Positions 1-12,940 of a stretch of DNA of 64,000 nucleotides are shown in pieces (position 1 is the stretch's first letter; every line of letters begins with the position of its first letter). The notes under the pieces were generated by a model that did not search any database, was not told the DNA's origin, and was given only the letters and a program-made list of their open reading frames with translations. Origin of the DNA: Brachionus plicatilis. Its lineage: Eukaryota; Rotifera; Eurotatoria; Ploima; Brachionidae. Location: contig QEOQ01000212.1 of assembly GCA_010279815.1 (NCBI GenBank), positions 123,080 through 187,079 on the forward strand, in the 5' to 3' direction. A program made the position numbers and the translations under genes.

Positions 1-2050
1 TTTAAAAACCGTAATGAAAAATTATAATTAGTAATTTAAAGAAAATTTTGTTTCATTTTTTGACAAATATTCGCAATTTTACGTAAACTTCACTTAAAAA
101 ATGTAAATTCCTTTTTTTTATTTAAGAAGAAAAAAGGAAAATCTTTATTTTTGGCCCCAATTTTTTTTTAAAAGGACCTTTGATAATTAACCATTTTTTA
201 GGTAAATTTATGTAAACTTCAATTTTTTTACCAACGCACGTATCCAACGTAATTTCGATAAATATGGAAAATTCAGAACCCTTTTAGTATAATCCTTTCA
301 TTGATAGAAAAAAATTCCAATTTTTATATTTAATAGCTAAAAATAGTTAATTAATATATTTTTTATAATTTGAATAAAAATATCTTAAATTTTACTTTCT
401 TTTTTTCCAAAATTTACGTCTATTTTAGTTATTTTTTGTAATAAAAAATAATAATTAAAAATAAGAGACCTAATTTTGGACTTTAAAAAAAAAAAAATTA
501 TTTGTTAATTTGAATGTTATTGTCAAAACAGAGACCAAACTTTAGATAACACATTAAAAATTAAAAGACGTTCCACTTTTTAAGTCAAAATTCAAGCAAA
601 ACTCTAGTATCTCCGATTTAGAGTAAAAATTTTTTAAATAAAAAAAATAAATAAGAATAAAATTACACTAAAGCAATTCGTAAAAATGAAAAGATTAATA
701 TCTTTATTATTATTAAGGAAAATTTAATTTTTAATTTATTATTTGTCAAAAAGGTGTTTTTAGCCAAATCCAAATTAAAAAATCAATTCAGACTTGTTTG
801 ATAAAATGTCAAGGAGTCAACCTATTTAAGAGGACATTTGACAATTTATTCCATGCCCAATTTTTTTTAATTAATAAAAAAAAAATAGCCGTGGTGACCC
901 AGGCCCGAAAAATTAATTGTTACGACTAAGAATGGTGAATGTTTCGAACCTGTTAGCAAATCTACTTTAAATCTGTGTTCGCAGCATGCTGAAAATTTAA
1001 ATAATTTTTTGTTCAAACATTTACAATAAGCAGCATGAGCTAAATTATAACAAAAAAAAAAATATCGATTTAACTCAAGTGGCTCTTATTCAAATTAAAA
1101 TTAACTTATTCAATTGATTTTTCATTATTGTGTATGCCAAATTATTTAATAGAAAGTAGACCGAGCTCAAATACAAGTTTAATATTTTTTTTTGTGATTT
1201 AAATTTAAAACAATGGTCTCAAATTGTTTAGAAAGCGAGTAGGGTCTTTTTGGGTTTTAAGCAGAAGCCCTATAACTCAAAAAGCGTCTCTTAAATTTTA
1301 TTTTTCTAAAGCTTTCATTTTAGATTTAAATCACGAAAAATCGATTGAATTATGATAAGGAATTTTTAAACTTGTAATTTTGTTCAAAAGGTAAGAAATT
1401 TGGTTTGTTTAAGAAAAATCAATACAAAAAAGCTCAGAGACCGCTCTCAGTTCGATTAAATTTAGGCTAATTTATTTTTTTTTTAATCCTCAATTAAGGT
1501 TATTCTTCCTAAAAAAAAGTTTACTATTTAGTAATAACAGGATTTCTCGTAGATAAATTAAAAACTGATTTTTCCTTTATAAAAAACATATCGTTTTTTT
1601 TTTTTAAACTCTAATTATTTGAAATTAAATTTTTATGTTTGTGATAAAATCTTTGCATTTTAATTAAATTATTAGTTTAATTGAAAAGGGATGTTAAAAT
1701 AATTAAATTATCAAATTTAATTAAAAAAATCTTAAAAAAAATCTAATTTTAAATGTTTTAAATTTTAATTTAAAACAAAAAAAATGCCCTTCTTTTTCGT
1801 AAAAAAAAATTAATTAATACTCTTTTTGTGTAGACGCTCTTATTATTTAAATTATTTGTTGTAGTAGACCTTCACAACGTTTTGATAGCGAAAACTCAGT
1901 AAAAGTCCATGTATACTTGTTTATCTTATCATCATCGCAAAGGTGTTATTAGGCAATCGATTAAGGTTTATTCAACCTTAACTAAAATTTATAAAATTAC
2001 CTTAATACTAACTTTGTGAAAATAGGAAATAAAAATAATCGAAAATTGTC
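1..2050. other. AT-rich DNA without a gene
   Basis: No open frame with protein-like composition is visible on either strand. The stretch is dominated by A and T runs. A weak inverted similarity exists around 1155-1460 (a motif like GTGATTTAAATTTAAAA recurs in reverse near 1320), which may be an old foldback element but is too decayed to delimit. Confidence 0.5.
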
Positions 2051-3110
2051 TTTGAAAGACGATTGACTCTTGGTTTATAGCTTTTTTATTTCTAATAAAT
2101 TCCTGATGATCTAAATATTAATTTGCAGAGGAAAAAAAAATCCGAATGATTTGATATATATTTGATATATCATCTAATATTTTAGGTCCATCTTTAAGGA
2201 AGTTATGAGTATGTAAAAAAATTATAAAAGGTAAATAAATTAAATATTGCTCCGTTACCGGAAGTTTCTTTAGTTAATATCAGACGAAGGAGCTGGTCAT
2301 GATGGTTAATTTATAAAAAATACTGTGCAAATAAAAGTTGTGGGTTGGAGGCGGGTATTGGGGTTAAAAATTTCAAAAACAAGAAAATTTTCATGAGCCT
2401 TTCAGCTTATAATTTAGGAATTTAAGTTTTAATTTTTTTTTCAAATTTTTTTATAAATGATTACTAATATTGTCTTTAACAAATTGGTATTTTTTTTCTA
2501 AAATTTTAGTTACTAAATGGAGAATAGCTCAAAACTTTTTTGGTACATTTTTGGCTTCTATTCTTCGGTAATTCATAACTTACTTAAACATGGTCCTAAA
2601 AGACTTATCTATTTGTCACTGTCAATTTGTAAAATGCCTTGTCAAATAATAAAACTCCAGAGAAAATAAAGTATATATATTCACTTAAGGCAAACCGAGT
2701 GCTTTCATTTGGACATAGTTAGGTATTTCTAAAGTTTCCTTTGTCGATTAGTCATGATGTCATGGGAAAATATTTCAATGAAAAAATTGCGATAAATTAA
2801 ATTATAAATGAATTTTTTATTTATTTTTGTAGAGTTGATATTTTTACAAATTTTTGTGTGATATAAATGAGAATAAATATTTGGGGGAAAAAGATTTAAA
2901 CTTTGCCAACTAACTTTCGGTAGAAGCATTAAAAATGAGTTATTTTAATTTTTTTGAATTTTTTAAATGCCTGGTCAAAGTAAAAAGGAAAAATTTATCA
3001 TTTAAAATAAAGCCATTTTACAAATTGACAGAAACAGATATATCAAAAGAATCACTTTTTTCTCTTCTTCAAATTGATATATAGATCATTGGAAATCTGT
3101 ATCCTTCAGA
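2051..3110. repeat. Composite of dispersed repeat family also found at 32.75-33.04 kb
   Basis: Pieces at about 2100-2215 (plus), 2385-2690 (reverse) and 3005-3105 (reverse) resemble parts of 32745-33040. Shared marks are TTAAGGAAGTTATGAGTA (2197 region and 32855 region), an ATGATCTA-ATCAATTTG-AGAGGA block, and a TATAAGC-GAAAGGCT block. The pieces sit in both orientations, so this is probably a broken foldback element. No coding remains are seen. Confidence 0.5.
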
Positions 3111-3710
3111 ACATATTTTTAAATTTTTATTATGTTTTTTAAATAATAAGCAAACCTATTTTTATCAATAAAATTTGAGGGCTCAAAGGGATCGAATCCT
3201 GAGGTCCCATCGGACTTGGTCCACAAAAATATTAGCAGATTAATTAATTAATTATTGTTTAAGAGAGTTAATCAACACTGTCTTATTATTTTTTATGAAA
3301 AATTTTTTAAATATTATGAATTATTTATGAATAGAAATTCTTAAAATTAAGTTTTTGTGAATTTCCGTAAAATATATCAAAAGATTCTGCGACTTGTTTA
3401 AACTCAAATTTCAAATTAATTTATAAATAAACATCTAATTTGTTTTTAAAAACATTAACAGTCAATTGATTTTTAATTTCTAATGGTTCCATAACTGTGC
3501 TTGAGAAATTGTACTAGGTCCTCTCTGTATTCAGTCATAGTAATTTAAACATTTACTCGTAATTTTTGTTACTACAGTACAAATTAAAACTATCTTGTAC
3601 GCATTTTGTTCTTCGACTATTCCTCAACTATTTCTTTTCTTAGCTTTTCTTTTCCTCGACTATCTTTTTCTTCAACTCTTAGCAAAGGAAAAGAAAAGTT
3701 GAAGAAAGGA
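3111..3710. other. AT-rich DNA, no gene; short pyrimidine/purine inverted pair
   Basis: Nothing coding is visible. A small inverted pair, CTTTTCTTTTCCT near 3643 and AGGAAAAGAAAAG near 3686, lies just before the MITE that starts at 3711. Confidence 0.4.
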
Positions 3711-3940
3711 GCAAAGTAAAATTTTTGATCAAATTTCAAGCGCTCATCTTGCTCAAAAATTTTTAGATGCGCAATTAAATTTCATCGCAGATTTTAAATT
3801 CTTTTAATATTTCAAAGCTTTATTTTTAAACTTTTGAAAAAGGATTGTAATTTCTAAAAATGCAATGAAATTTAATTGCGCATTTAAAAATGTTTGGGCA
3901 AGATTGAGCGCTTGAAATTTGATCAAAAATTTTACTTTGC
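3711..3940. mobile_element. Foldback MITE, GCAAAGTAAAATTTTTGATC family, copy 1
   Basis: The left end GCAAAGTAAAATTTTTGATC is matched by its reverse complement at the right end (GATCAAAAATTTTACTTTGC, about 3921-3940), and similarity between the arms continues inward (GCGCTCATCTTGC against GCAAGATTGAGCGC). The flanks carry AGAAAGGA on both sides (left ending at 3710, right starting 1-2 bases past the element), consistent with an 8-bp hAT-like target duplication. A second copy lies at 35205-35439. The element is non-autonomous, with no ORF. Confidence 0.75.
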
Positions 3941-6667
3941 TAAGAAAGGAATAGTTGAGGAAAATAAATGTACAGGTTAGTTTTTAGTTGTACTGTAGTG
4001 GATGGTAAAAGTTTGGCTGGCCTTATTTTTAACATTTCCAGTCGCTTAATGTCTTTCTTTTTTGAATGGTCTCCAAAATACTGAACCAAATTGAAGTAAT
4101 GGTCTAAAAAATTAGGTATAACTTAAATCTAATTTGAATTTTTTTTAAGCAAAATTGAAATTTTTATAGAGTAAAATTAGCTCTGTGCTATTCTCTTTCA
4201 GATTTTATTTTAAAGCAAAAAAATTAATAGTAGACAATAAATATATTGAAATTGATTTATGTATTGCTAAATTATTAAATGAGACAACAAGAATTTAAGA
4301 GAAAATTAAAAAATTTAAAACATGCACAAAATATAATTAATTAACAGCTCAATTACACCGTGATTCAAGATTTTTTCATGATATTTAGTCGAGAAAATTA
4401 AAGCTATTTGTAATTAAGTAATGTTTGAGTTTTTGTGGGATTTTTTATCCAAAAAAAAGCAGTCCTTTCTTCAAAAAAGTTTAACTAATTAAAAAAACTT
4501 AAGTTCTAGTAAATATTTAAAATTGAAAAAAAAATATTTTGACGTCAATTACAAGCTAAGTTCAATTTGTTTTCATTGAATGTTATTTCTTAAAATTCTG
4601 CTAATTTAGACTAATTTGCTAAAAATAACAATATTATTATTATTTATTAATTTAAAGCCTCATAAGCAAAACAAATAAAAAAATTTAATTTTAATGAGAA
4701 TCAAATAGGTGAGATCAAAATTTTAGCTTTTATCATGATATTCGACATGTCGTAGGGTAAGAATTAAATACGAATAAGAAGAGATTAAAAATATTATCAT
4801 GGTTCAAAAGAAAACTTTTTACTGAATGCTGAAAAACGCATAAAATAAATTTACTGAACTTTGAAAGTCACATAAATTAAATTTTAAATCAACCTCATAA
4901 AAATGTCACAAAAATGTTGTATAAATTTTTTGTTCAAAAAAAGTTAAGATCAAAAATATTAAATGAAGATTAATTAAAAAATTTAAGAACGCATTTATTA
5001 GAATAAAAAAAAAAAATCTGATTAGAATTTAAAAAAATATTCTTGACAGATTTAGTTTTTTGTGTTGTTTTTTCTTGTTTCACATTTTTTCTTATTTTTT
5101 TAAGTCCTAATCCCATGTCGGTGATTGAATTGTAATAATTCCCTAAAAATTAAGAAATATAATTCATGCAGTAGAATTTGAACTAGATTTAGGGTTTAAA
5201 AATTAAGTTAAGATTTCAAGGAAATTATTTTTCTTTCATGGGTATCATGCGTTTTTTTTCTAAATATTTCAATATTTTACTCAAAAAATTAACTAAAATC
5301 TTAAAAGATATTTAAAAGATATTTTCAGATATTTGCATTCTCTAGCCTTCTTTAAAATATTTATAATAAATAATGTAGTTTATCAAAAGTCCCTTTTTAG
5401 AAAAAAAATTAGGTTATTTTTTGGCATTTTCATAATAATGTAAATTCTTACAATTAATCTGAAATTACCGTAATCTAATAAACAATTATTTACGTAAATC
5501 TCATATTTGATTTTATGGATTAGAAATCGTTATCAATTTAAAGACTCTAAAAACAAAACATCAAAAAAAAATTTTGTCACGACTAAAAGCATTTCTGACT
5601 TAATTAGGCTTTGTTTAAATAACTCAGTATTTATAATAAGAATGAGAGGGAATCCCTAATTTTTTGATATTTTTTTCCTATACTAATATTTAATGATTTA
5701 AATTTTAATTTAACAGTCTCCTTTCATATCTATTTAAAGAAGTATAATTTTATTAAATAAATAGAAAAAAAGTCGACTCAGTTAAAATTTAAATAAATAA
5801 CTCAATGGAGGACACATGATTTTTTTAATTTAATGATTTCTTAAAAGATCTAAAATGACTAAACGCATTCTGACTTAATTTTTAATTTTGTTGGGTAATT
5901 TTGCCTTTTTTTAGTAAAAATTATTGTTTCTTGAATTTGTTGTATCTTTATTAAATAATTAATTGAAATTTTTATAAAAATAATAATCTTAAACGCATTG
6001 TCCAACCGATCTATCAAAAAGAAACTCTTTTATTTACAATTTTTTTGTATTCTAAATATGCGACTTAAATAAATTAATTTAAAAAAAAATTGTCACCATC
6101 CTATTTATTTTTGCGGTAAAGTTGATTTAAAAAGATTTTGAATTAAAAAATATACTAAATAGCATTTGGTTGCCCCCATTTAAAATTCTGCATTTTCTTA
6201 TTTTATCAAAATAGACTTGTAGCCTCTGGGTGGTCTCTTGACGTGTGCAAGTCGCTCTGGTTAAATAAAAGAACGAAAACCAACTGATGAACAGATGATT
6301 AAGACACTCGTCTGCATAAGATATGGTTTTCTTAACAGATCACTTAAGATAAAGCAAGATAAGAAGCAGAGATTTTCGTATTTAAATCAATTTTATTTTT
6401 AGATCTTAGAAAAAATTAAATAAGATTTTCGAATAAAGTTTGATTTATCTAAATTAGTTCAGTACAAATATATTTACTTGTTTATTTTTCTTCTAATACT
6501 TATTATTAATTATCACTCAATAAAAAAAATTTAATTTTTTTTTAGATTTTTTAATTTTCTCTAGAACAAAATTTTTAATAAAAAACAGTTACCAGATCAA
6601 ACGTACAAATAGATATTGAATAATAATTTCTTAATTATTTAATCAGAATTCTGACCATACCATTACA
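3941..6667. other. AT-rich DNA without a gene
   Basis: I see no convincing coding region, RNA gene or delimited repeat. A and T runs break all frames. Confidence 0.45.
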
Positions 6668-6862
6668 TTACACTGCATCAATAAATGTAAGTTTTAAATT
6701 TTTTTTTATTAAATTCTTTTTAAAGTACCAAGTTTTGAGATTGCTGTCAACAGCAATGCGCAAAACGTTCTGTTCACAGCTATTTAGTTTCCTAGACCCT
6801 TTGTCCTTTGGCAGACTACTTTCGCCAAAATAAAATTTCATAATTTCATCAAAGTTTTTCAT
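6668..6862 (-). other. Possible small coding relic, unrecognised
   Basis: A 64-codon open frame on the minus strand starts MKNFDEIMKFYFGESS and has fewer A/T runs than its surroundings. Its composition is mixed and protein-like up to about residue 48, after which it becomes Lys/Leu-rich like untranslated DNA. I do not recognise it. It may be an exon or transposon relic, or chance. Confidence 0.2.
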
Positions 6863-7780
6863 TTTTTAAACCAATTTAAAATAAAAAAATAAAAAGTTAA
6901 ACAAACAGTTCTTAAAAAAAAGGTCTAAGCATTGTAAAATTTTATACAAAACTTCCAATACAACAATTTATAACTATTGTTCTAATGGTCAGAATTTGTT
7001 CTGCAGGTGAAACAGAGTCAAAAATATATTAGAATCGAGTCTAATTTACGAATATTCTTATCCAATTTGAATTGAATTTTTTTAATTATTAGCCAAGCTT
7101 TCTTTTTTATCTAAAGTGAAATGCATCAAAATCAAAAAGCCAAGTTGAAAAAAAATTTCAAATTTTTATTTGAATGCTTGTTGGTATTAACTCTTTTTCG
7201 AATGATACCTTACTCACTAGTTTCGTTTTAAAGAAACACTTTTTTTAAAAGTATATTTTGACATAAGCTCTTCAAATTAAATCAATATATTTACTAAGAA
7301 AATATTAAATTTAAAATCAAGTAACTGTACCTTGAGATTTATTTTTGCTTGTAGCAAAATTCATTTAAAATAATTCACTACAAGGTTAAACTTTATATTT
7401 TATTGAAATTTAAAGTAAAATATGAAAGAAGAATCATTATCTGTATAAATATATGTATAATTTTATCAACATTTTTAAAATTTTGAGATTTGTATCAAAA
7501 TAGCATTTATTTAAAGTGTCAACTTAATTTCCAGCGTTAAAAATAAAATCTTCAAAAATCCTCAATTCTTAAAAATTTAATTAAATTTAAATTTTTGTTT
7601 CTTTCTAATTAATAATTTTGTATTAAATTTAACGGAGAATTATATTTTTCAAATCAGTTTTATTCAATCTGATCAAGAATCCAAATTTTTTATTTTCAAA
7701 AAATTAATAATTTTAAAAAATGACCGCTCAATTTTACTCTCTTCTAAGGAAATTTTTAAAATTTGTAGAAAATCCAGCAA
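6863..7780. other. AT-rich DNA, no gene; partial copy of a dispersed repeat near 6930-7010
   Basis: On the minus strand, about 6930-7010 resembles the repeat at 37614-37708 and 51627-51721 (shared TTGGAAGTTTTGTAT and a GTTCT-AATGAAAC-like end). Nothing else can be delimited. Confidence 0.4.
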
Positions 7781-7990
7781 TGTGAAATTCTAGTTTAAAA
7801 ATTCTAGAGCAAAAAGTAAAACCTTTTTTCTAATTGTGCAAAAATTGTTCTACAAATAGTACAATATTGTACAAATTTGTACAAAAGAATTCCAAGCTCA
7901 GCAAAAACTCTGCAATTTATTAAATATTTTAATCAAATATTTTTTGATGGTGTGCATTTTACAGAAAGTTGCAGAGCTTTCGGTCATTTC
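7781..7990. repeat. Dispersed repeat related to 36.71-36.92 kb
   Basis: Shared blocks with 36710-36925 include GTACAA-ATT-GTACAAATTTGTACAAA-GAATTC, CTCTGCAATTT and TTGCAGAGCTT. The core of the MITE at 58182-58537 has similar TTTGCAGA and TGCAATT words. This is probably a decayed foldback family without coding capacity. Confidence 0.5.
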
Positions 7991-10770
7991 TAAATTTTTT
8001 TTTTTTTTTGAAAATTATCACTAAATGAACTCAGTAAGTGTTTATTCTTTAAGGTTTTAAATAGAAAAATTCATATGATTTTGATGTTTGTTTTTAAATT
8101 TTAGCTCAAATTTTTCATTTTTTTATGATTTATAAATCTCAAAAACTAAGAGCAAAAGTAATTACTTATTTTATTTCACAAAATTTTATGGTAAATTCAT
8201 GTTTTATTAAATGGCATTTATTTCATTTCATTGCATTTATTGCAAACTTAATGTTTATAATGCTAAATTTTTGATGAAGTCTAAGTGCTTTATTTTGATT
8301 ATATTTTGGTTATGGAAAAGTTCAATTCCTTCCAGCTCTCCAATTTTATATTTACTGCTTATAATTTCAAATAAATATTCTAGGAAATTACTGACACAAC
8401 AAAAAATAAAAATTGGTATTCGATAGACATTAAATGGTATAAATTTTACAATTAAAATGTTTATATTTCGTGTTTTTAGAGGTTATTAATAAATTAAATA
8501 ATTAAAAAGAAAAAGCAAATATTTAATCAACAAAGTATGGTCCATTATCTATTCCAAATTTAAAATATTTTCTTTGGCTCTATGTATAGTTTGGGATTTA
8601 GCGTTATCTCGTTGAAAAAATCAATCTTCCTGTTCTATTAAGTATATTCCTTGAAGTGAAGTATTTACTAGTTCTATTTGTTCTCAATAGAGTCCAAAAC
8701 TTATCATACGACTATCTGTATCAAGTTCAAAATTTATTTGCTCCTTAAAATTCGGCTTGATGCACGGCGCTGTTATTTTTAGTACTAAAATAAACAGGAG
8801 ATATTAAATAAATATTAATTATATGGGTCTTAAAGAGTAACCCCTACCTTGAAAATTAAAGTTTGATATCGTTTATGATGAAGATAAAAATGGAATAAAG
8901 AAATCAAAATTCCATTCATATAAATTAATCTTTTTCACCTTTAGATATTTCAGAATTATAGAATAAAACAATGATTTAAAAGTTGCTTTTTTTTTAAATT
9001 TTAAATAAATCTCTAAATATTTATCTTTTATAAAATTTAAAAATTTTAATTGTCTATAATTGTAATTTGAATGTATTTTATAGAATTTACACTCTTTATT
9101 AAATGCAGGACAAATAATTGAGTACTTTTCAGCTTGTTTCTTTTTATGAGCTTATTTTTAAAAATTTTAAATGAATTTTTCAAATCAATGTTGACATTTA
9201 TTTAAAAAAAATTGTCTTAATTGTACCAAGAATAACCCAAGGTGTCAATAATTTTTATTTACGAAAATCTTTTGCACAAAACTTTCTTCTCTTTTTTCTT
9301 TTCGAAGTTTCATTTGATATATACCTAGTTTATCTTTATAAATTTTTTGTTATTTATTTTTCTAATTTTTAAGGAACAATAATCAAACAATCAAAGCAAG
9401 TTTTGGGTACATTGATTTTTTAAAAAAAATTTTTTGATTTAACAGAAAAATTGGGTTTTAATTAGGAAGAAAGTTTTCTATTTCGAGAGAGATACTTAAA
9501 TTTAAAAAAAATTTTAAGTCGATTTATATATTTTATAAAAAAAATATTTTTTGAAAAATAAGACCAACTATTGCAAAAATTAAGTCATCTTTTTTAATCA
9601 ATAATCTTTTTTTATTAAGTTTTAATTTAACTGCCACAGGCATATTGTCGATGATTTTATTTTTGGATAAAAAAATTTTTAAGAGAAAGAGTAATCAGAG
9701 TTTAAAAGTTTATTTAAATTTAAATTAAATTTTTAAAAAAAAATTCAAACCAAAAAAGTTGCCTTTTACAAAAGATCATCATCTAAACTTTTTGATTTAA
9801 AATTTTTTTATTACCACTTAACTACATTAGATAAAACAATGATTTCATACGATTTTCAATGTAAATTTTCGAAATGCTAGTCAAAATATTTTTTTTTGGT
9901 TTAAAAATTTAATACTATGAACACAAAATGAATCACGTTTAGTAATTATATTTTAAAATAACATGTATAAATATTCAAGGTATTTAAAGAGTAAAAAATA
10001 CCAACCAATTTAAGAGATCGAGCATACTTTGGATTTAAATTTGCTTATTTTAAATACAAAACATTTTGTCCCTAAAGCCTACAACAAAAATCCACACACG
10101 TTGGTATGCAGTTGCTGAACAGATACAAAATCAATCTCAAACGTGTTGCATAATAGGCAAAGTGTTTGCAATTGATTGAAAAAATACCAACTAAAAGCTG
10201 TTTGCGTACACTTTTAATCAGAAACCTTTTGAGAGATAAGATAAAACCAATATTCTTAGCTAATATTTTTATTTTAATGAATAATTTTGCGCAACCAATT
10301 TGTTATAATTTCGTTTAAAAATAGGAAAAATTTTGATTATTTTAGATTTTTCATACTCGACAATGGGTGATTTTTGCAACACAGGGTGATATTTTAGCAA
10401 AGGTCTCAAGTCTAAGTCTCAATTTACTGAAATTAATAAAAAAAATTATAATTTGATCTATTAAAATTATTTAGCCATAGCCGATAGGACATACATATTT
10501 TTAAAGTGTCAATAGGTTTTGTTTAATTCTTGGATTTATAACCGAGCTTTTTGTTTGCACAAATAAGCAAAATTCGATGTCATATATGATAAGAATTCGA
10601 TTTGAAACAAAATAATAAAATTGCTAAATTATTCAAAAAAAAAAAGAAAACACTTAAATTTCAATTAGTTTAGTTTATGAAGCCATGAAATAAAAAGCAA
10701 AATTTAAATTTTTTTATAATTTTCTCAATTTTTTTAGATTTTTAAAATTACCTAGAAAAATGAGTGACCA
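7991..10770. other. AT-rich DNA without a gene
   Basis: The only open frame of note (8211-8426, plus) is Phe/Ile/Leu-rich and looks like translated AT-rich DNA. No repeat was delimited. Confidence 0.45.
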
Positions 10771-11110
10771 TTTATTGTGTTGTTTTTACTTCAACCGAGA
10801 CTCGTCTCAGCAGCAACACAACCGAAAAGTAATTTAGAATTTTCAATTAATCTCTTGAATAAGCTCTGGTTTTTTCAGTTTACCATCAGGAACATAGACA
10901 AAAGCATGATTGGGTTGCCGACCAATTTTCAGCATTGTGCACACATTGGTTGCTCTGATATAATTTCGAACGCGTTGCCCATAACCAACGCGTTCGATTC
11001 CCAATTGCCGGAAAAATCTGTTCTAGCCAGACAGCAAAGTGGTGCTCAGCAGCCGCTTGTGGCTCATTTGAAGCTAATCGATTTGAACGTGTCTTAAGCA
11101 GTTTTGTTAA
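10771..11110. other. GC-rich island, unidentified gene or element relic
   Basis: This stretch is clearly richer in G+C than its surroundings. On the plus strand 10777-11097 is open for 106 codons. On the minus strand a different frame reads protein-like segments such as NHAFVYVPDGKLKKPELIQE. The two readings cannot both be genes. The minus reading looks more like protein, but the frame is broken upstream, so I cannot choose a model. A perfect 12-bp hairpin lies inside (10966-10997). Confidence 0.3.
10966..10997. repeat. Perfect 12-bp inverted repeat with 8-nt loop
   Basis: TCGAACGCGTTG (10966-10977) pairs with CAACGCGTTCGA (10986-10997) around the loop CCCATAAC. The right arm runs into GTTCGATTCC, which resembles a tRNA B-box, but no tRNA cloverleaf could be drawn around it. 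Confidence 0.8.
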
Positions 11111-12940
11111 TTTATGAAATTATCCTATACGAACCAAATTTGTTGATCCGATTTCACAGTATTAAACAGAGATATTTCATTCCATCTCTATGGACTTTTT
11201 GGGAAAAAAAATTAGCGCTATTTTGTTTTATTTTATTCAGGGACAATGTGCTATTTAGACGAGCGCTGTGCTCCCAACAAAAAATTATTTTAAGTTTTTT
11301 TTGTTTTATTTTTTTTATTTTGTGAGTGAAATATTTTTGAATTATTTAAAAATGATTGATACTTTTATATATTTTTTTTTCGAATGTTTATTTTTACATA
11401 ACTAGTTTGTACTAAATAAAATTTGTTCAATTTAGCTTTAAATCAATTTATAGCTATGATTTAAAATGAAGAAAAAAAAATTTAAAAAAAAATTTTTAAA
11501 TTTATTTATAACTATTAAACAATTAAAGGATCTAGTCAGTTATGTGAATCATGGTTCATCTTTAAATCATGTGTATTCAATGAAATGCTGCTAATGCTTG
11601 AAACAGATATTCAAATGAATACGGTGCCCGAAATTAACTTGTCACATCATATTATCTGATATTATCTGATATCAAATAATATGATCTGAAATCAGCTAAT
11701 ATTGATAATCTTAATATTTAAAACCCAAATGTGTGAAAAACAGTAAACAGTTTCATACACTTCCTTACGATAACTAGCTTTAATATTTAAATACATTGTT
11801 CTGTTCAGAATTGTCTTAATCTTTATTCATAAAATAAAATTAATATAAAAAACACAATTAAAAGATATTAAAAAAACATTAAAGAGAAAAAAATATTCAA
11901 TCTCAATGAATCTTAATATTTAAAATTTAAACAATCAAATATTTAAATAAAATGATAATTTAATAAATATTTTGGTTATTAGTAAAGCAAAAAATTAAAT
12001 TTTAGAGTTACTTTTTTAAATTAAACATATATTGAAAGTAACTTTTTTCATTATAGTGTCTTTTTTCCAAAAAATTAATTATTATTATTACTATTTAATT
12101 CAAAAATTACGCCAGATTTGGCGATGATAAAAAAAATTAAATATAAAAGAGAAATTTTATAAAAATAAAGACTATGTTTTTATTTATTAATATCATAGAA
12201 CCAAACAGACCCCAGAATTGAATTTTTTGTAACCAAATCCACTAAAAATCATTTTTTTTTAAAGTTTTTTTAATGATTATTTTTCAAATAAAATATAGGA
12301 ATAAAATAAAACTCGATTTTTCGTTTATTTATTTTTATCAAAAATTTAAATCTTGTGAAAAAATAGACCCTGTGTTTGAATTTTTAAGCCTTAATTTACT
12401 TAGAAACATGTCTATGAGCCTTTTTCTTTTAATAAATGTTTGTTTGTTTAATAGTTTATTTCTTTTTTAAAAGAAAGGCTACGAGCAAAGGTTCTTCAGA
12501 CACTTATAAGATTTTAATGCCTTTTTCTAAACAAAAGTAAGACTAAATAAACGAAATTAAGATAAAAGTAAATTAAACTTTTATATTGATACCGAAATCA
12601 AAATTAAAGAGAAAAAAAATTGTGCGTTTTTCAGGTATCCAAATAATTAAATTAAATTCACCTTTTTTTTTAATTTTTAATATTCCAGCAGCGAAGCAAT
12701 AGGTAAAACCTTGTTATAATAATAACAATAGCAATAAGACACGCCAAGCAGGCTAGATGCATAGAAATCTAGCTCCATATACAAAGACATTATAACGTAA
12801 AGAAGCAAAGCTTTTTAATAGCGAGTAACGAAACGTTAAATTTTTGTTAATTTTTTATTAAATTGTAGTAAATCTTGAGTATTGGATTAATTTAATAAAA
12901 GTTTTTTATTAATTTTATTAATTGAAAAGAAAAAAATCAA
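11111..12940. other. AT-rich DNA without a gene
   Basis: A short imperfect palindrome built on ATCATATTAT and TGATATC occurs near 11646-11690. No coding region is supportable. The segment 12690-12800 is less AT-rich and may include the 3' end of the Helitron that follows, but I could not identify a hairpin plus CTRR terminus. Confidence 0.4.

Noticed and set aside
10986..11010. GTTCGATTCC as the B-box of a tRNA or SINE
   Set aside because: No acceptor stem, D-arm or A-box could be fitted around it, and the motif is part of the perfect hairpin.
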